Shown in pieces: positions 43,649-56,700 of a stretch of 60,000 bases of DNA. The notes below the pieces were generated by a model, which was not told the DNA's origin, did not search any database, and saw only the letters and a list, made by a program, of their open reading frames with translations. Origin of the DNA: Nematostella vectensis (lineage: Eukaryota > Cnidaria > Anthozoa > Actiniaria > Edwardsiidae). Position numbers and translations under genes: made by a program. The number at the start of each line of letters is the position of its first letter. The stretch's first letter is position 1. Where the stretch lies: assembly GCF_932526225.1 (NCBI RefSeq), contig NC_064039.1:7455001-7515000 (forward strand), given 5' to 3'.

Positions 43649-44849
43649 ACACACACATACACACACACACACACACACATAGCATAGCAATGATAGTAAA
43701 GGTGAGCTCAGGATCAGACCATTTAACTTTGAGGAGGGGGGAGGGCATAGCAATTTTAGTAAAGGTGAGCTTAGGATCAGACCATTTGACTTTGAGGAGG
43801 GGATTCCAGCCAGGTCGGCTGGAATCTTCTTTAGAGGTCTCATTAACAGGATATTTCACCATATATTTTTACCATATTTTTTTCTTCTCTTGATCAGTAG
43901 GCTTTAGTCATACTCTGCTTTTATGCATGGAAAATGGTGCAGGAACTTATATCATCTTTTGTGGCGGGCAGACGACCGCCACAAAATGAAATCTATGTTT
44001 TGATTAGGTGGTTGCTATTGTCATGATCTTCTTTTCTGTTGTTTTTGCTTGGGAGACCTCGTTCATTCAATAAAGTTAGGACTGATTTATTCCCTGTATC
44101 AATTTGTTTCAGCCACACCAAATGAAAGCAAAAGTAAGCGATGGGCCTTTCGTAACAAAATGCGGTATGACAACAAGCACGTTTTAATGAGATTCGGCGG
44201 CGGAGGGAACAAAGCCGAGCCTAAAGGAGTGTACATGACGGTGACAAGCGATGTCCCTTGCCTGAAGGTGCCCAACAAAGAAAATACTAACAAATTTGCC
44301 AAGTCCGTGAAAAAATCTTTTACCCCCAAGAATGTGAAACAGAACATAAAAGAACAGATGAATTCCAAGACCCCTAAAATGCAAGTAGCTAGTGTGAGCG
44401 TCAGCACGTCCGCGGCACTCAAAATGATTGATACATTTGATCGACCGGGGGACTCTGAGGCGAACAAGACGTTCAGTAGGTCCGACAAGTATGCCTGGTG
44501 CGAGGATAAGCATGGAAGGCGAATACCCAAGGCCGGTGCATTCGCCGAGGCTGGAGTAGGCGAGGCAAAGGCAGAGTACAGTATCTTCGAGGCAGCTGCG
44601 AGAGGTCCTAACGCTGGCGCAAGCGCGGAAGCAAGTGTCTTAGGGGTCAAAGCTATGGCGACGGCTGGTATCGGCACAGCGTCCGCTCAGGCAGGTCCTA
44701 TTGGAGTAAAAGTCGGCTTGGCCCTTGATACAGGTGTTGGGTTAGGGGTCGATGGATTCGAAGCCAAGTTTCTCGGGATAGGCTTTAGTGTTGGTCCTAA
44801 AACAAGCATATCGTTGCTTGGCAACGAGGTCTCGTGCTGCATCCAGTGA
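43084..44849 (+). CDS. Small three-exon protein with an Ala/Gly-rich C-terminal domain, unknown function
   Basis: Coding exons 43084-43111, 43229-43297 and 44113-44849 join in frame to 277 residues. No signal peptide or membrane segment is evident. The N-terminal part (about 1-45) is acidic, then Ser/Lys-rich. A basic middle (about 45-165) includes KSVKKSFTPKNVKQNIKEQM. The last 105 residues (from GAFAEAGVGEAKAEYSIFEA) have short strands with alternating small and hydrophobic residues (AGASAEASVLGVKAMATAGI, GPIGVKVGLALDTGVGLGVD) and end GNEVSCCIQ. The alternation suggests a beta-rich, possibly solenoid or repeat-like fold. I do not recognise a named family. The ATG was chosen because the donor GGCA|GTAAGG gives the only open phase into exon 2. 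Two extra copies of the exon 2 end lie in intron 2. Confidence 0.8.
43298..44112. repeat. Intron 2 of the small gene: junction duplicates, C-run and CA microsatellite
   Basis: Holds a G/C-rich inverted stretch at 43320-43420 and a C-run with (CA)n at 43617-43679. Two diverged copies of the exon 2 end plus donor lie at 43686-43740 and 43749-43801, each followed by a CCATTTnnCTTTGAGGAGGG block also seen after the real donor. Confidence 0.8.
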
Positions 44850-45775
44850 GAATTAGCAGACTCGTGCGCACAGACCATAAGCGCAGTGACTCAAGGGATC
44901 ATGGGAAACGAGTAAAGCAGGTGCAACGAATGTGACAATTAATGTTAAGACATTAATGTTAACTATCATAGGGAGCCTAAGGATATATGTGCATCAGTGT
45001 CAGAGGGCGGAGAGAGTGAAAAGAAGTGTGCCCCTATACCTGAGCAATAGGCTAACATGAGGGATAGGTTATAGTCGGGTCCCTTAGTGTTTCAATCTAT
45101 ATGGCGGATAAAAGCACCAAACTTGTCATAAAGATAGCCAAGAGGATGCCTTTAATACTGATTAATACTAATATAGAAATTGTTCCCAAATATGTGCATT
45201 TTGATCGTTTTTGTCTCATGAAAAGGTTCGAAAATCTAACCACAGGGTACCCGCAACACCAGATGTCTTAAAAAAGAATTGCTCTTTATCTATGGATCCG
45301 CTAACGGTACCAGCGGGCACCGGTCTTAATATTGATTAACATCTTCTAGGCTATATTTGGTGCATTTGTCCGCTGTGTATAGTTAAGGGGAGCACTTTGG
45401 CTCCTGATGAGGGGGGCCTACCTACCTCATACCTCATTTTTAAATAATGAAAAAAATACTATATAATAATAGAAATTTATTTTGAACATTATAAGCAGCA
45501 AACAACAAACTTGTAAAGGAAAAGTAATTATTTCTTTTAAAAATGTAAAATGCAACCCTGATAGCCCATAATTACAATTAATTACATTTAACGATTGATT
45601 GCTAAACGATTCGTTAATTAAACAGTTGTATCGTTGTATTTCCTTTTGAGTTCTTTTCATACATATCTTTTACATGATTGGGTTGCTTTAAAAGCTTGTG
45701 AGGACCAAGCAATGAAATAAAAAGATTGAAAACAGAGACCGACAATCGAAATTCGATCGAAAAAGATGAAGCTGG
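44850..45775. other. 3' flank of the small gene and spacer
   Basis: Presumed 3' UTR then intergenic AT-rich sequence. AATAAA occurs only far downstream (near 45716), so the transcript end is undefined. No other feature seen. Confidence 0.35.
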
Positions 45776-46066
<291 letters not shown>

Positions 46067-46339
46067 GGAAACAGGAAATTTGGATCAGAGAACAACGATG
46101 TGTTGTTACTATAGCAGGGCTTGGCAATGATGATTGTTCGTGATCCTCATGCAGTATGGGCGCCGCAAAAAAAATTCTGATGGTTTGTGGTCGTAAGGCT
46201 CACCGCGCATGTCGGAGGACTGGGTCTGAACTTCCAAAGTATTACACAAAATGGCGATCTCTCACCTTGCTAGCACAACTTCCGTCAAGTAATAACTTCC
46301 TACACAAGCTTGCTCCAAAGCAACGTCATCTAAGCAATC

Positions 46340-49300
46340 ATGGGGAAGGAAAACGAGCTCATCAACGCCGCTAAAAATGGCAACGTCGCCCAGATTGAGA
46401 AATTGCTGGGCCAAAGAAACAAGAAGTCAAGCCTGCACAAGTACGTCCGATCATCCCTTCTGATCAGGGTGTATTTACTAGTTGTTTTTGCGGCATTAAT
46501 ATGGATCTCTGTGTTTTTTTCTCTAGCATTATGGGCAGGAGTGTGAACCCTAATTACCAAGATGAGATGGGCTATTCACCTTTGCATTACGCGGCCATGA
46601 ATGGACATAGGTAAGGAACCAAGCAGTGAGCTGAAATGCTGCAAGTTTTACGTTCGAGGAAGGTTGTATACGAAGTTTTAACAACATGTTTTTGGCTTTA
46701 CGTCTAGGTTGTCTTGTTTCTTAGTGTTCAAGAAAATATTGATGTGCAATTTAGTAAAGCTTAGTGGGGATTTTGAGATACTGTAGGGTACCGCGCTTTG
46801 CCCTTGCAAGATTCCGTGGTTATAATTAGGTGATCCAGAGGTAAAACATATCTCGTTTCAGCAAAGCGCACGGCGGTTTTAAAAATCTATTATAAGTCAT
46901 GTGTATCCCGACTGTCTAAGGCAACTAACATTTTTAAGCGCTCTTTTTAGGTATCTGTTTACTTTTGACACGAACTTGCGGTGCTAGAAAAATGTAAACA
47001 TTTCCCGCACTTGCATTCAATGAACAGCGTTTTAGTCAAAGTGTGCTGTAAGTGAAGTACTTATTATTATTCACGTATGTCTGAAGGGTTTAGGAAGATG
47101 ACAGCTCTATCAGACTGATAACATATCAAGTTTGCTCAGATCTTCCTGTCTGATGCATATTAGACGACATTATTCCAAGAAACTGTCATTATATCCCAAA
47201 TACTTAAAATTTATTTATTCAAATACAGAGTGAAAGCACTATCCATTATATGGCATGGGCCCATCTAGGGATGGGGCAAGCCCTCCCACTTTTATTCTCA
47301 TAGATTATGCTGAAAAGGAAATCAATGGTTTCCCCCCTTTTTAAATCTTTGTTTCAGCCTGTACAATTAAAAACTCCTAGACCCCTCCCCTGTTTGAGGA
47401 GGGCTGGGGGCAACTATCCCCTGCTAGCTATAACTCTGAAAATATAGATAATGAATTGTGATGTGCTAAAATAAGGGTAATTCCTCTTGCTTAGGAGTGC
47501 AGTTGAGCTGCTATTGAAATATGATGCATCAACCAATATTCCAGATCATTCAGGTATTTGTACGTCTACCGCTGTTGTTGTTGTTGTTATCACAACAGTA
47601 TGTTATTAATGTATCTAGTAAAATGTCCTTGTATTTATGAATTGAAAGGAATAAGACCTCATCTAAATAGGAAAAACAAGAATAAGTGTCTCTAACCATT
47701 TTGACTTTAATGAAGACAGGGACTGTATATTATTTGGAGGGAAGTTACCAAAACAGACAGTATTACCCACCCCAATATTTGATCATTGGAAACTTGTTTG
47801 AGATTCTGAGATTTTTTTACTCCTTGCTAATTGTAAAGAGTGTTTTTGATCTAGAGGTAAAACATTTTTAAATAAGCGCCCCATTGTATAAGCCCCATGT
47901 ACAAGTGCCCCATTGTATTGCCTTGGTCATGAAAAATAAAATAAGTGCAATGGCACCTATTCAAGCTATTACAGTACAATACAACTGTCCTTTTGAAACA
48001 GGTTATAACATAATTGCTTTTTGCATTAAAGGCAACTACCCTCTGCACTTGGCAGCCTTCAATGGACATGCTGAAGTGTCACGAGTGCTCATCAATACTG
48101 GCCCTTCACAAGCAAATGTCAATGAACAGGTTTGTTGTTATAAGTAATCAATAAGCTAGGATGACAACAATGTTGATGACAACTGCCAAAATCAAGATAT
48201 GTGTAATTTAAATTGGTATTCAATAGCAGCACAAGAAAATGTGTTCTTTTTGATATATTTCTGCTGTTTTCAACCAAACCATAACAGGAAAACTTTGAGT
48301 TTTATAGACTTTTTCAACGTCCAGTAAACTCCTCTATGTTCACTTTTTCAATTTTTCCATTGCTTCCCTCCTAATGTTTCACTTTTTCCATTGGGATTCC
48401 CAACAACTCAAAACTCCTGATAATTTCAATTTTCCTTGGAGTTTTAGTTACCAGAAACTGCAGTATTGAGATGTTATTTGTTGCAGAATGGAACTCTGGA
48501 CACCGCTCTGCACTCAGCCTCCCAGTATGGCTACAACCAAGTGGTCGCCGTCCTGCTAGAGGTACACTATATTATTAGAGAGTTTGGTATTAAGTTACTG
48601 TATCAGTTACAGACTTCTGAGCCAGTTCCAATAAGTTCTCGTACAGCTGACAAACTTCACCAATAAGAGATTTGTATTAAGTGTAGCATTGAAAAGGTAC
48701 CTACTGTATGCTTTTGTGTTGTTATGAATTTATGAGGAAATTTTATGATGCAGCTATACTATCTTTCTTTGCCAATTTCATTGGACAGTTAAGAATGGAA
48801 TTTTCAAATGTACTGTATTAGCCAATAAAAATCATTGTTCATTTTCTAAGCTTATAAAGTCTTGATTCACATGACGTGTCCATGTCACTGAGATTCAACC
48901 TGTTTCAAGATTTGCTTGTTTACAAGTTGTGTAAAGTATGTACTCTTTTAGCAAAATATTTTCTCACCCTGAAGCAGGGCTCAAAAAAATACAGACACTG
49001 AACTCATAAAATTATCTTGTCATATTACACTAATGTATTACACTTTGAATGTAAGATTTAGAGATCTACCCATTCTTATACATTGTACTACATATGTCCT
49101 GTAATGCATTTTGTATAGAACCATGCTGACCCCTACATAAGAAACTGTCGGAAGGAGTCAGCCCTGGACCTTGCTGCACAGTATGGGAGGATAGAGACTG
49201 TGAGTATGTTTTTATTGCAATGGAAAATAATCCTCTAAGTTTATACCAGAGGGAAATAAAATCTCCTGATACTCATCAGGCTATGAGACAAATGATTAAA

Positions 49301-50740
49301 AAGAAACAGATGTGTTAATGGTCCTTTGTAAACTGAAGTATTGTTGATGGTCCTAAACTTGTTATTACTGATGAAGGCAGCATTGCTAAAATGCCTTAAA
49401 AAGAACAAGAGCATTTGTTTACAGATTTAGTAACCATGGATTCTTATGCAATCACAATCCGCTTGACAAAGCAGTTTTTTGGTATTTCACTTAATTTAGA
49501 CTAAATATACACTTTCTATGGATGCAAAGTTATTCCATCCATAGTATCACTTGTTTTGCAGGCGTAAGCCAGGGCCCATTCCTAGAAAGCAGGCTAATGC
49601 TAGCCCAAGATAAAATAAGGTTCTTACCCAATCAAATGTTCCAATAGCCATACTGTATACTAAAACCTGGGTTAGCGCTAACCTGCTTTCTAGGAAATAG
49701 ACCAAGGGAGATTTTCAGATGAACCACTCATATCAACTGAAACATACCCTACAGTAATATGAATGAAGATTAAGAACCACTGCAAGATACATTAGGGTGA
49801 GATTCCTTGGAGAAAATGGCTCCCTCAATGGAAATCCCTACCACATGAAGTACAAAGGTTATCATGATGAGAATTAATAGAGATGACTACAGTTTATGGA
49901 AGTATTTATTAGGGTTTGTTTGCTTTGTCTAGGTTAAACTGCTGCTAAATTATCACCCAAATCTTCTACAAAATCTCGTTAAAACTCACACTCCATTACA
50001 TCTGGCAGCAAGAAATGGCCATATCAGCATTGTTTCTAATCTATTGGGTTGTGGGATGGCTGTTAATACTCAGGTAAGACACCAAGGGTGAGGGGGTACT
50101 CAGCCATACAGGTGATGACGAGGGGTCAGAGAGAGCCAAAAATTTCATATCCTCATTTTTTTAACCACTTTCCCAATTTAATTGACATTCTTTTGAATTG
50201 AATTGAAATGTGTCAGTGTAACATCATCCTCTCTTAATGTTCACAGAAAAGTCTTCTTTCTAGCATGGGGTAGAATTTTAAACAACAACAAAATTGCAGG
50301 TCAAGTTTTCAACATTTAACTAATTACAGTATGTTCTGACTGCCATGTTTTGTGTTCTGTAGTGTGACTCTGGAACCGCTCTGCATGAGGCTGCCTTATT
50401 TGGCAAGCTTGATGTCTGCAACCTATTGTTACAGTGTGGTAAATATTCTTTTATGCAGTATATGCCTATTTCAGACGACAAGTTTGAGTGTAGCAACATG
50501 CAGTTCTTTCATGGGTTATAAAAGAAATGAGCACGAAACTATCCAGCATACAGTCGTTCTGGGCTACAGTATGGATTTTAATTCTCAGGAAGTTTGTCCA
50601 GATCATTTACAATTTTAATCCCTTCTATTTTTGTTCAGATGTGGACATTTCTGTGAAAGACAAAAATCAGCAAACAGTGATGGATCTCTTGATGAGTCAT
50701 CCTTCAGCAAAAGCCAAAGAGATCAGCGTCCTCATCTATG
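46340..50740 (+). CDS. ANKS1-like exons 1-9: ankyrin repeats
   Basis: Exons 46340-46440, 46527-46610, 47495-47553, 48032-48129, 48487-48561, 49119-49199, 49933-50073, 50363-50438 and 50639-50740. Ankyrin signatures are clear: [93 protein letters not shown] and [20 protein letters not shown], then [18 protein letters not shown]. The match to ANKS1 includes the unusual GPSxxxVNEQ between repeats. Confidence 0.95.
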
Positions 50741-53700
50741 GTGGGTAGCATTGAATGTATAGCTATTTACTTACTGAACCTGGTGGAGACCCTAACATTT
50801 TTTTTATAGAGCACTCCCAGAGGAAAACCAGATCTTTGTCTTCTGCATCATCAATGTCTTCAATTGAAACTAGCGAAAAGGTAAACTCACAAATTGTTAC
50901 TCCAATTTTGAGTAGTTCTTACTTTCAAAGCCGATTAACTGCTTTATTATGGCTTCAATCACAACATTTAGCCAGTCAAAGGACACAAATTGTGATCCAT
51001 TTGAAAATTAGAATACTAACAGGGCTTCTTGAATTACGCGGAAAAAAACTCAAAACTACGCGGGGTTCTTTGCTAAATTACGCGGAAAATCAATCATTAC
51101 GCGCTAAATTACCCGGGATTTTGCAATACATTTTTCTTAAATTTTGCGGGATTCTTTACTGAATAACGTGCTAAATTACACGGAATATCAACTGTTACGC
51201 CCAAACTACATTTTGTACCGAAGGAAAGCACGAAATAACTTGAAAAGGTTCATTTTTTGCGCAAAAATATCTTAGGCGAGTTTATATTGGCTCCTGGCCA
51301 CCAGCCAATTAAAAAAGGTATTTTATTATTAGTCCTAGGCCTTTGCGGTTTAGCAAAGAACACATTTTATTTGTTTTTGAAATCCAGTTCGAAATATCGC
51401 ACTCTTACGAAGAATATCTGTCTTTTTTTACGAGAAATAGAGATAAGAACCCTAAAAGAACACATCGGCTGTGTACTTCAATGTTTTGTCTTTCAAAATT
51501 TAGCCAAATTACGCGGGGTTACGCAGAAATTTGTGGATTACGCGGATTTCGCAGAGAAACCTAAATTATACGCTTCCGCATAAGTGCGTAATTCCAGAAG
51601 CCCTGTACTAAAGAAATGCAGTTGAATAGTCCTTATGAACGTCTCTACACCTGCATGCACCCTACTGTATGTGGTGTCCCTATATGTGTCCCTGTATGTA
51701 CCCCGTTTGTGTATCTGTATGTACCCCATGTGTGATTTTATCCATAATACTTATGTACTTTATCCATAATGCTTTACTGAAGAACTAAAACTTTGGTAAA
51801 TGTCCGTTTTAAAGAGGTTATTTTCTTGTTGGGACCCATTATAATAAGGTTCCACTGTAGTTCTTTAGCCCTTGTGTGTCAAATGGCACTAAAGCTTGAC
51901 CTGGCCATGCTCCAGTACATGCCAAAACTTATAGAAAACTAATAACGTTTCTGTAGGGCAACTCCCTTCCACAACGCGCTTGCACTATGCAGAGCCGAAA
52001 GTCCCAATCCTATTATGATGACATTCCAAGCAGTCAAAGGCCTATCTCTGGTAAGTATACCCAGGCTACCCAACTTGTACAACACAGACCAATATTTCCC
52101 ATTCCCAATGGTTCCAGGTCTCTCTCTTGTAAGTAAGGCTACCCAGCTTGAACAATTCAGAGCAATACGTCCCAATCCCCATTAATATCTTCAGCCATCC
52201 CAGACCTCTCTATGGTAATTAAACACAGGATATAATTATGTCCCTTTTCCTGCATGGTTGGTGTGCCACACACACCCCCTTAAGGTCTCTACCAAGTTCT
52301 TCCCTGCATGAGTTGTTTTAGTGGCCGCAAAATGAAAGCTCTAGATACACAATCGTTCATTTTCTAAAATATTTCGTGATTTCGTAGATTTGCCTGGACT
52401 GTTCGTTCTCATTATTTTCAGACAAACTTCAAGGCTCCATTCTAACCAGCTTTTGCTCAACTGTACCTGCCTGTAGAAATATTGCTTATTTAAAAATGAA
52501 TAAGATTTTCAGCAAATTTAACATTTAGATCAGAAACCCAGTCTTTTTAAGACACTACAGCTAACTTGTGTGGCACTGTTGTTGTGGCTTTATTTGAATA
52601 TCATCTTTCAAATATTATTATTGATAGACTATTTTTTAATATAATTTCACAGTGATATACTGTGGTATAGATAGATTTGACAATGATTCAAGTTGGTTTC
52701 CTTCGAATACACTTATTTCAAATAAGGCATCACTCAGAGAATTTGTGTATCGTAATCCGCAGGGCTTCATGGGTATGAATTAAATAAGCAAATAAGGGGA
52801 AAAATACAAATCGAGGTTTCAAAAGGTTTAGAGTTTCTTATGAACATTCACACGGCTTTCAATAACAAGGATTCACCTTGTATTGATAGACTATTTTTTA
52901 ATATAATTTCACAGTGGTTTACTGTGATATAGATAGATTTGACAATGATTCAAGTTGGTTTCCTTCGAATACACTTATTTCAAATAAGGCATCACTCAGA
53001 GAATTTGTGTATCGTAATCCGCAGGGCTTCATGGGTATGAATTAAATAAGCAAATAAGGGAAAAAAAAAATACAAATCAAGGTTTCAAAAGGTTTAGAGT
53101 TTCTTATGAACATTCACACGGCTTTCAATTACAAGGATTCACCCTATTATACGTTACCCGTGAACCACCGCGGGTTATGACGCATGGGTTCTCGAGTGCA
53201 ACCTTATTTGAAATAGGAATAAAAGCCCAAATAGTCGTGTTAGTGAACCGGAAAAATAATTACAACACACCAAAAACTGACATTCGTCTCTGCCAAATTT
53301 TCGTCTTTTATAAGACTTCTTCGGGGCAGACTGAAGCTTGTAACGATTAACCTTCTTCAGTCTTCCCTGAAGAAGTCTTATTAAAGACGAAAATTCCAGT
53401 TTCTAGTGTGTTTTATTTGAAATAGGTGTATACATCTCCGCAGCAGCACTAACATCACACAAGTCGGCTCGAGAGTGTTTGCGTGACAGGATAAATTCTT
53501 CAATTTCCAGAAGATTGATGTTGTTGCCATTTTGTCACTTTATGGTTAAGATTCTTTAAAGACATCTTATTGGTTATACCATATTTTACAAAGGCCTCCT
53601 TTTATGAAATCTTGTTCATCAAATAACTGTTATGATCTCAGAATTATTAGCTAATTGCTATGAGCCCAGAATCTTCATGTTTTTAAATCTTTTAAAAATG

Positions 53701-56700
53701 TAAAAGATCGCATCAAAACTGATGATATGGGGGCGCTTGGAAGGTGGATGGCTTTTATAGTTCACCTTATCTTATCTCCTTCACATCTTGTTTGTTTGAC
53801 ATTTTCCATTTGTAAAGGTGACTCCATTATCTGTATAAGTAATTAAGATTTATCATCTATTGCGGTTCTATTATGTGGTACTGTTTGGTTGTTGTGTAAA
53901 GAGCAAAAAGCAGACCGTGCTCTAACCATGTTTTTGTTTCGCGTTTGCCTTGAAGGTTTCAGGCGGTGTGATACCTATGACTCTGTCCCCGGGAATAGGG
54001 CGGCTTCTTTGGTAAGGTTTCAATGCCATTCATCCAATTGAATATCACATTTATCGTCGTTTACATGCAAAAAATATTCTTTATCCGTAGTTTTATCAAG
54101 CTTGTAGAATTGTTTGTTTTTCCACAAAATATGTCGAATATAAAGTGTATGCTCACCACACGTAGTTTTTAGAATTTATATTTTCGTAATAGATTACTTT
54201 TAGCCGTCTGTATTTCTTTTAAGAAATATAACCTTTAATATTTAACAAAAAGGTGCTTTATTGGATTTTAACCAAGCGGTCGCCTTTTGACTTTTCATAT
54301 TCTCTAGTGGTTACTTATTTTGCGTGTTATTTTCAGCCTCATCAGCAGTCCACGTACGACTACGTGCCGGCACATAGTCCACCGGGTAAGTGTCCTCTGA
54401 TTGGCTAACCAGTTGCCTCAGTGTACTCTGATTGGCTAACTAGTTCCCCCAGTGTCCTTTGATTGTCTCTAACAATCTCCCTCGGTGTCCGCTGATTGGA
54501 TAACAAGTTCCCTTAGTGTCCTCTGATGGGCTTTTGAGTTGCAGCGTCCAGATCTAAAATACGTTATCAAGTTGAGAAACTATTTTCACTGTCAAAATGC
54601 AGAAGTTACGATATAAATGCCATTGTTCTTTTTTGATAGTTTTTACTTTTATATTTACTCTCAGGATTTCGGTCCGGCTCGCAAGGCTCTCAGGCAAACA
54701 CGTCTCAAGCTGTCACGCCACAGGCTATCACAAGACCTGACCAGTCACCTGCTTATGCTGCCGTGACGGAAATGACAACAGTTATACCACACGATGGAGC
54801 TGACTACCTAAAAGTAAGGCTCACATATCGAACAATCCTTGTTTTGAAGGAGTGGTTTTCAGCTCGCTGGGCCAGGATCTTACATCCCATATATTCCATA
54901 GGTGTCCGCTTCAAATATGTTTTAATTATTATCATTATTTCATTCTGTTGTTTTTTGTTTTTCGTAGACGACCCAGACAAGTTATGACGTTGTCCCAGGT
55001 ACGCCACAACCTCCAGGTCAGTTAAAACATGGGAAAGTAAAAGAAATGAAGACTGATTTTAGCGCTATTGGAAGTTGAAAAAAAAAAATTGAGACATTCA
55101 GATTGATTCATTGACCTAAATAACCATCCATGTTTATTGAATGACTTGTGAAGTGATCTGTAAGATAGATATGTGCTCACAGACAGCCAGGTTTCTGTAC
55201 AGGCTGTGCATTAATAACTCAAACCTTGCTGATGTATAGTGTGAGCCATTTAAATCCTCTATACATAATCTAAACCACGGAAAAGTAATCCCTCTCCGTT
55301 TATTACATTTTGTGCTGTGTTGTTACACTCTCTCATATTTTTTCATATTCCATTAGTAGCAGGTGCTACTTAAAGCTTTTCTTGAATTTCTTTGTCGCCA
55401 TTTTATATATAAAAAAAGAAACCTCATGTTTGATTTGTAAAAATGTGTCTATGCGATAAAGGTGACAGTAAACCTGTTCTCAAGCCATCCACGGTGGAAG
55501 GATACGCACTGGTGATGGCCGCTGACCCGAATGCCGCAGACTCGGACGCATTCCTGAGTGCGCAGAATGTCAAAGATGGCTATACGATGCTTGGTATACC
55601 CTGTGTGTCAAAGCCTCCCCCAAAACCACAGGCATACCAACCAAAGAAGCCCCCACAATCGGCGATCCCCGAGGAGTACTCTACTGTTCGGCACGAGGCT
55701 GAAGAGGCGTCACGTGATCAATCACGACACGGTGAGCCCTCTTCTAGGAAAAGCATTCGGAATGTCTTTCTCCGCCGAGTGACCTATGAATGATTTCGGG
55801 CCACTTTCGGATAGTATCGGGTCACTTCTAAATTGTTTCGGGTCATTTCCGAATGGCACCGAGTCACTTTCGGGTAATATCGGGTCACTTCTGAATAGTA
55901 TCGGGTCACTTTTGGATATTATCGAGTCAGTTTCGGATAATACCAGTATAGTATTGATCAATACCAGAGTAGTATCGAGGCCTACTCGAATAAAATCGGA
56001 CCACGTAAATGGTATCGATTTTCATTCGAACATTATTACGTCGCGAACTTTTTCGGGAGTTAATCACATGGTTTGAGACAATTCGAAAGTTTAAGAATAC
56101 TACACTCTACACTTATTTAGTTATACATCGTTATTGTTATTTTATTAAACTTTAGAATTAAACTTTGATTATCTCATATCCTTTAGGGCCAAGAGACGTA
56201 GAAAATAGCGCCTACTTTCAAGTGGAAACTTCACAAGCTAAACCTAACCCAAGGACGGTCTCGCACCCTCCTGTGTATGAGGTCCCTCCGCTCCCCTCGT
56301 CCACTGCAGACGGGGATTATGGCCTTGTGGGCGCAGCAGCATTTCCTGGCGCTTCAACAGCACACGCTACTTCTACTACGTCATATCTGGGTGCTTCGTC
56401 GTCACCTCCTGTTTACCAAAGTGGTACAACGTCGCCACACATCACCTCAGCGGATGTGGGTGGTGGGACGTATGACTACGTACCCCCTCCCCGCCCAACA
56501 CCACCCATGAATACACCTACCTATGAGATTCCGCCTCCGTTCAAGTCGCGACCAGAGGAGGCTTCTACCGGAACGTACGGTTTCGTGGAGCGGTCGAAGG
56601 AACCCACGCCCAACAAGCCATGCCCTCTAGACATCCCCCAGTATGAGGTGGTTAGTCTACGGGGCGCGGGGCAGATGACACCGGATATGGAACCCACCGC

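Noticed and set aside
44099-44677. 192-codon minus-strand frame over the small gene
   Set aside because: Antisense shadow of exon 3; the + strand frame has matching splice sites and a consistent three-exon model.
54387-54540. Cluster of inverted CCAAT boxes as a promoter
   Set aside because: The boxes belong to a tandem repeat inside an intron and recur only because the unit does.
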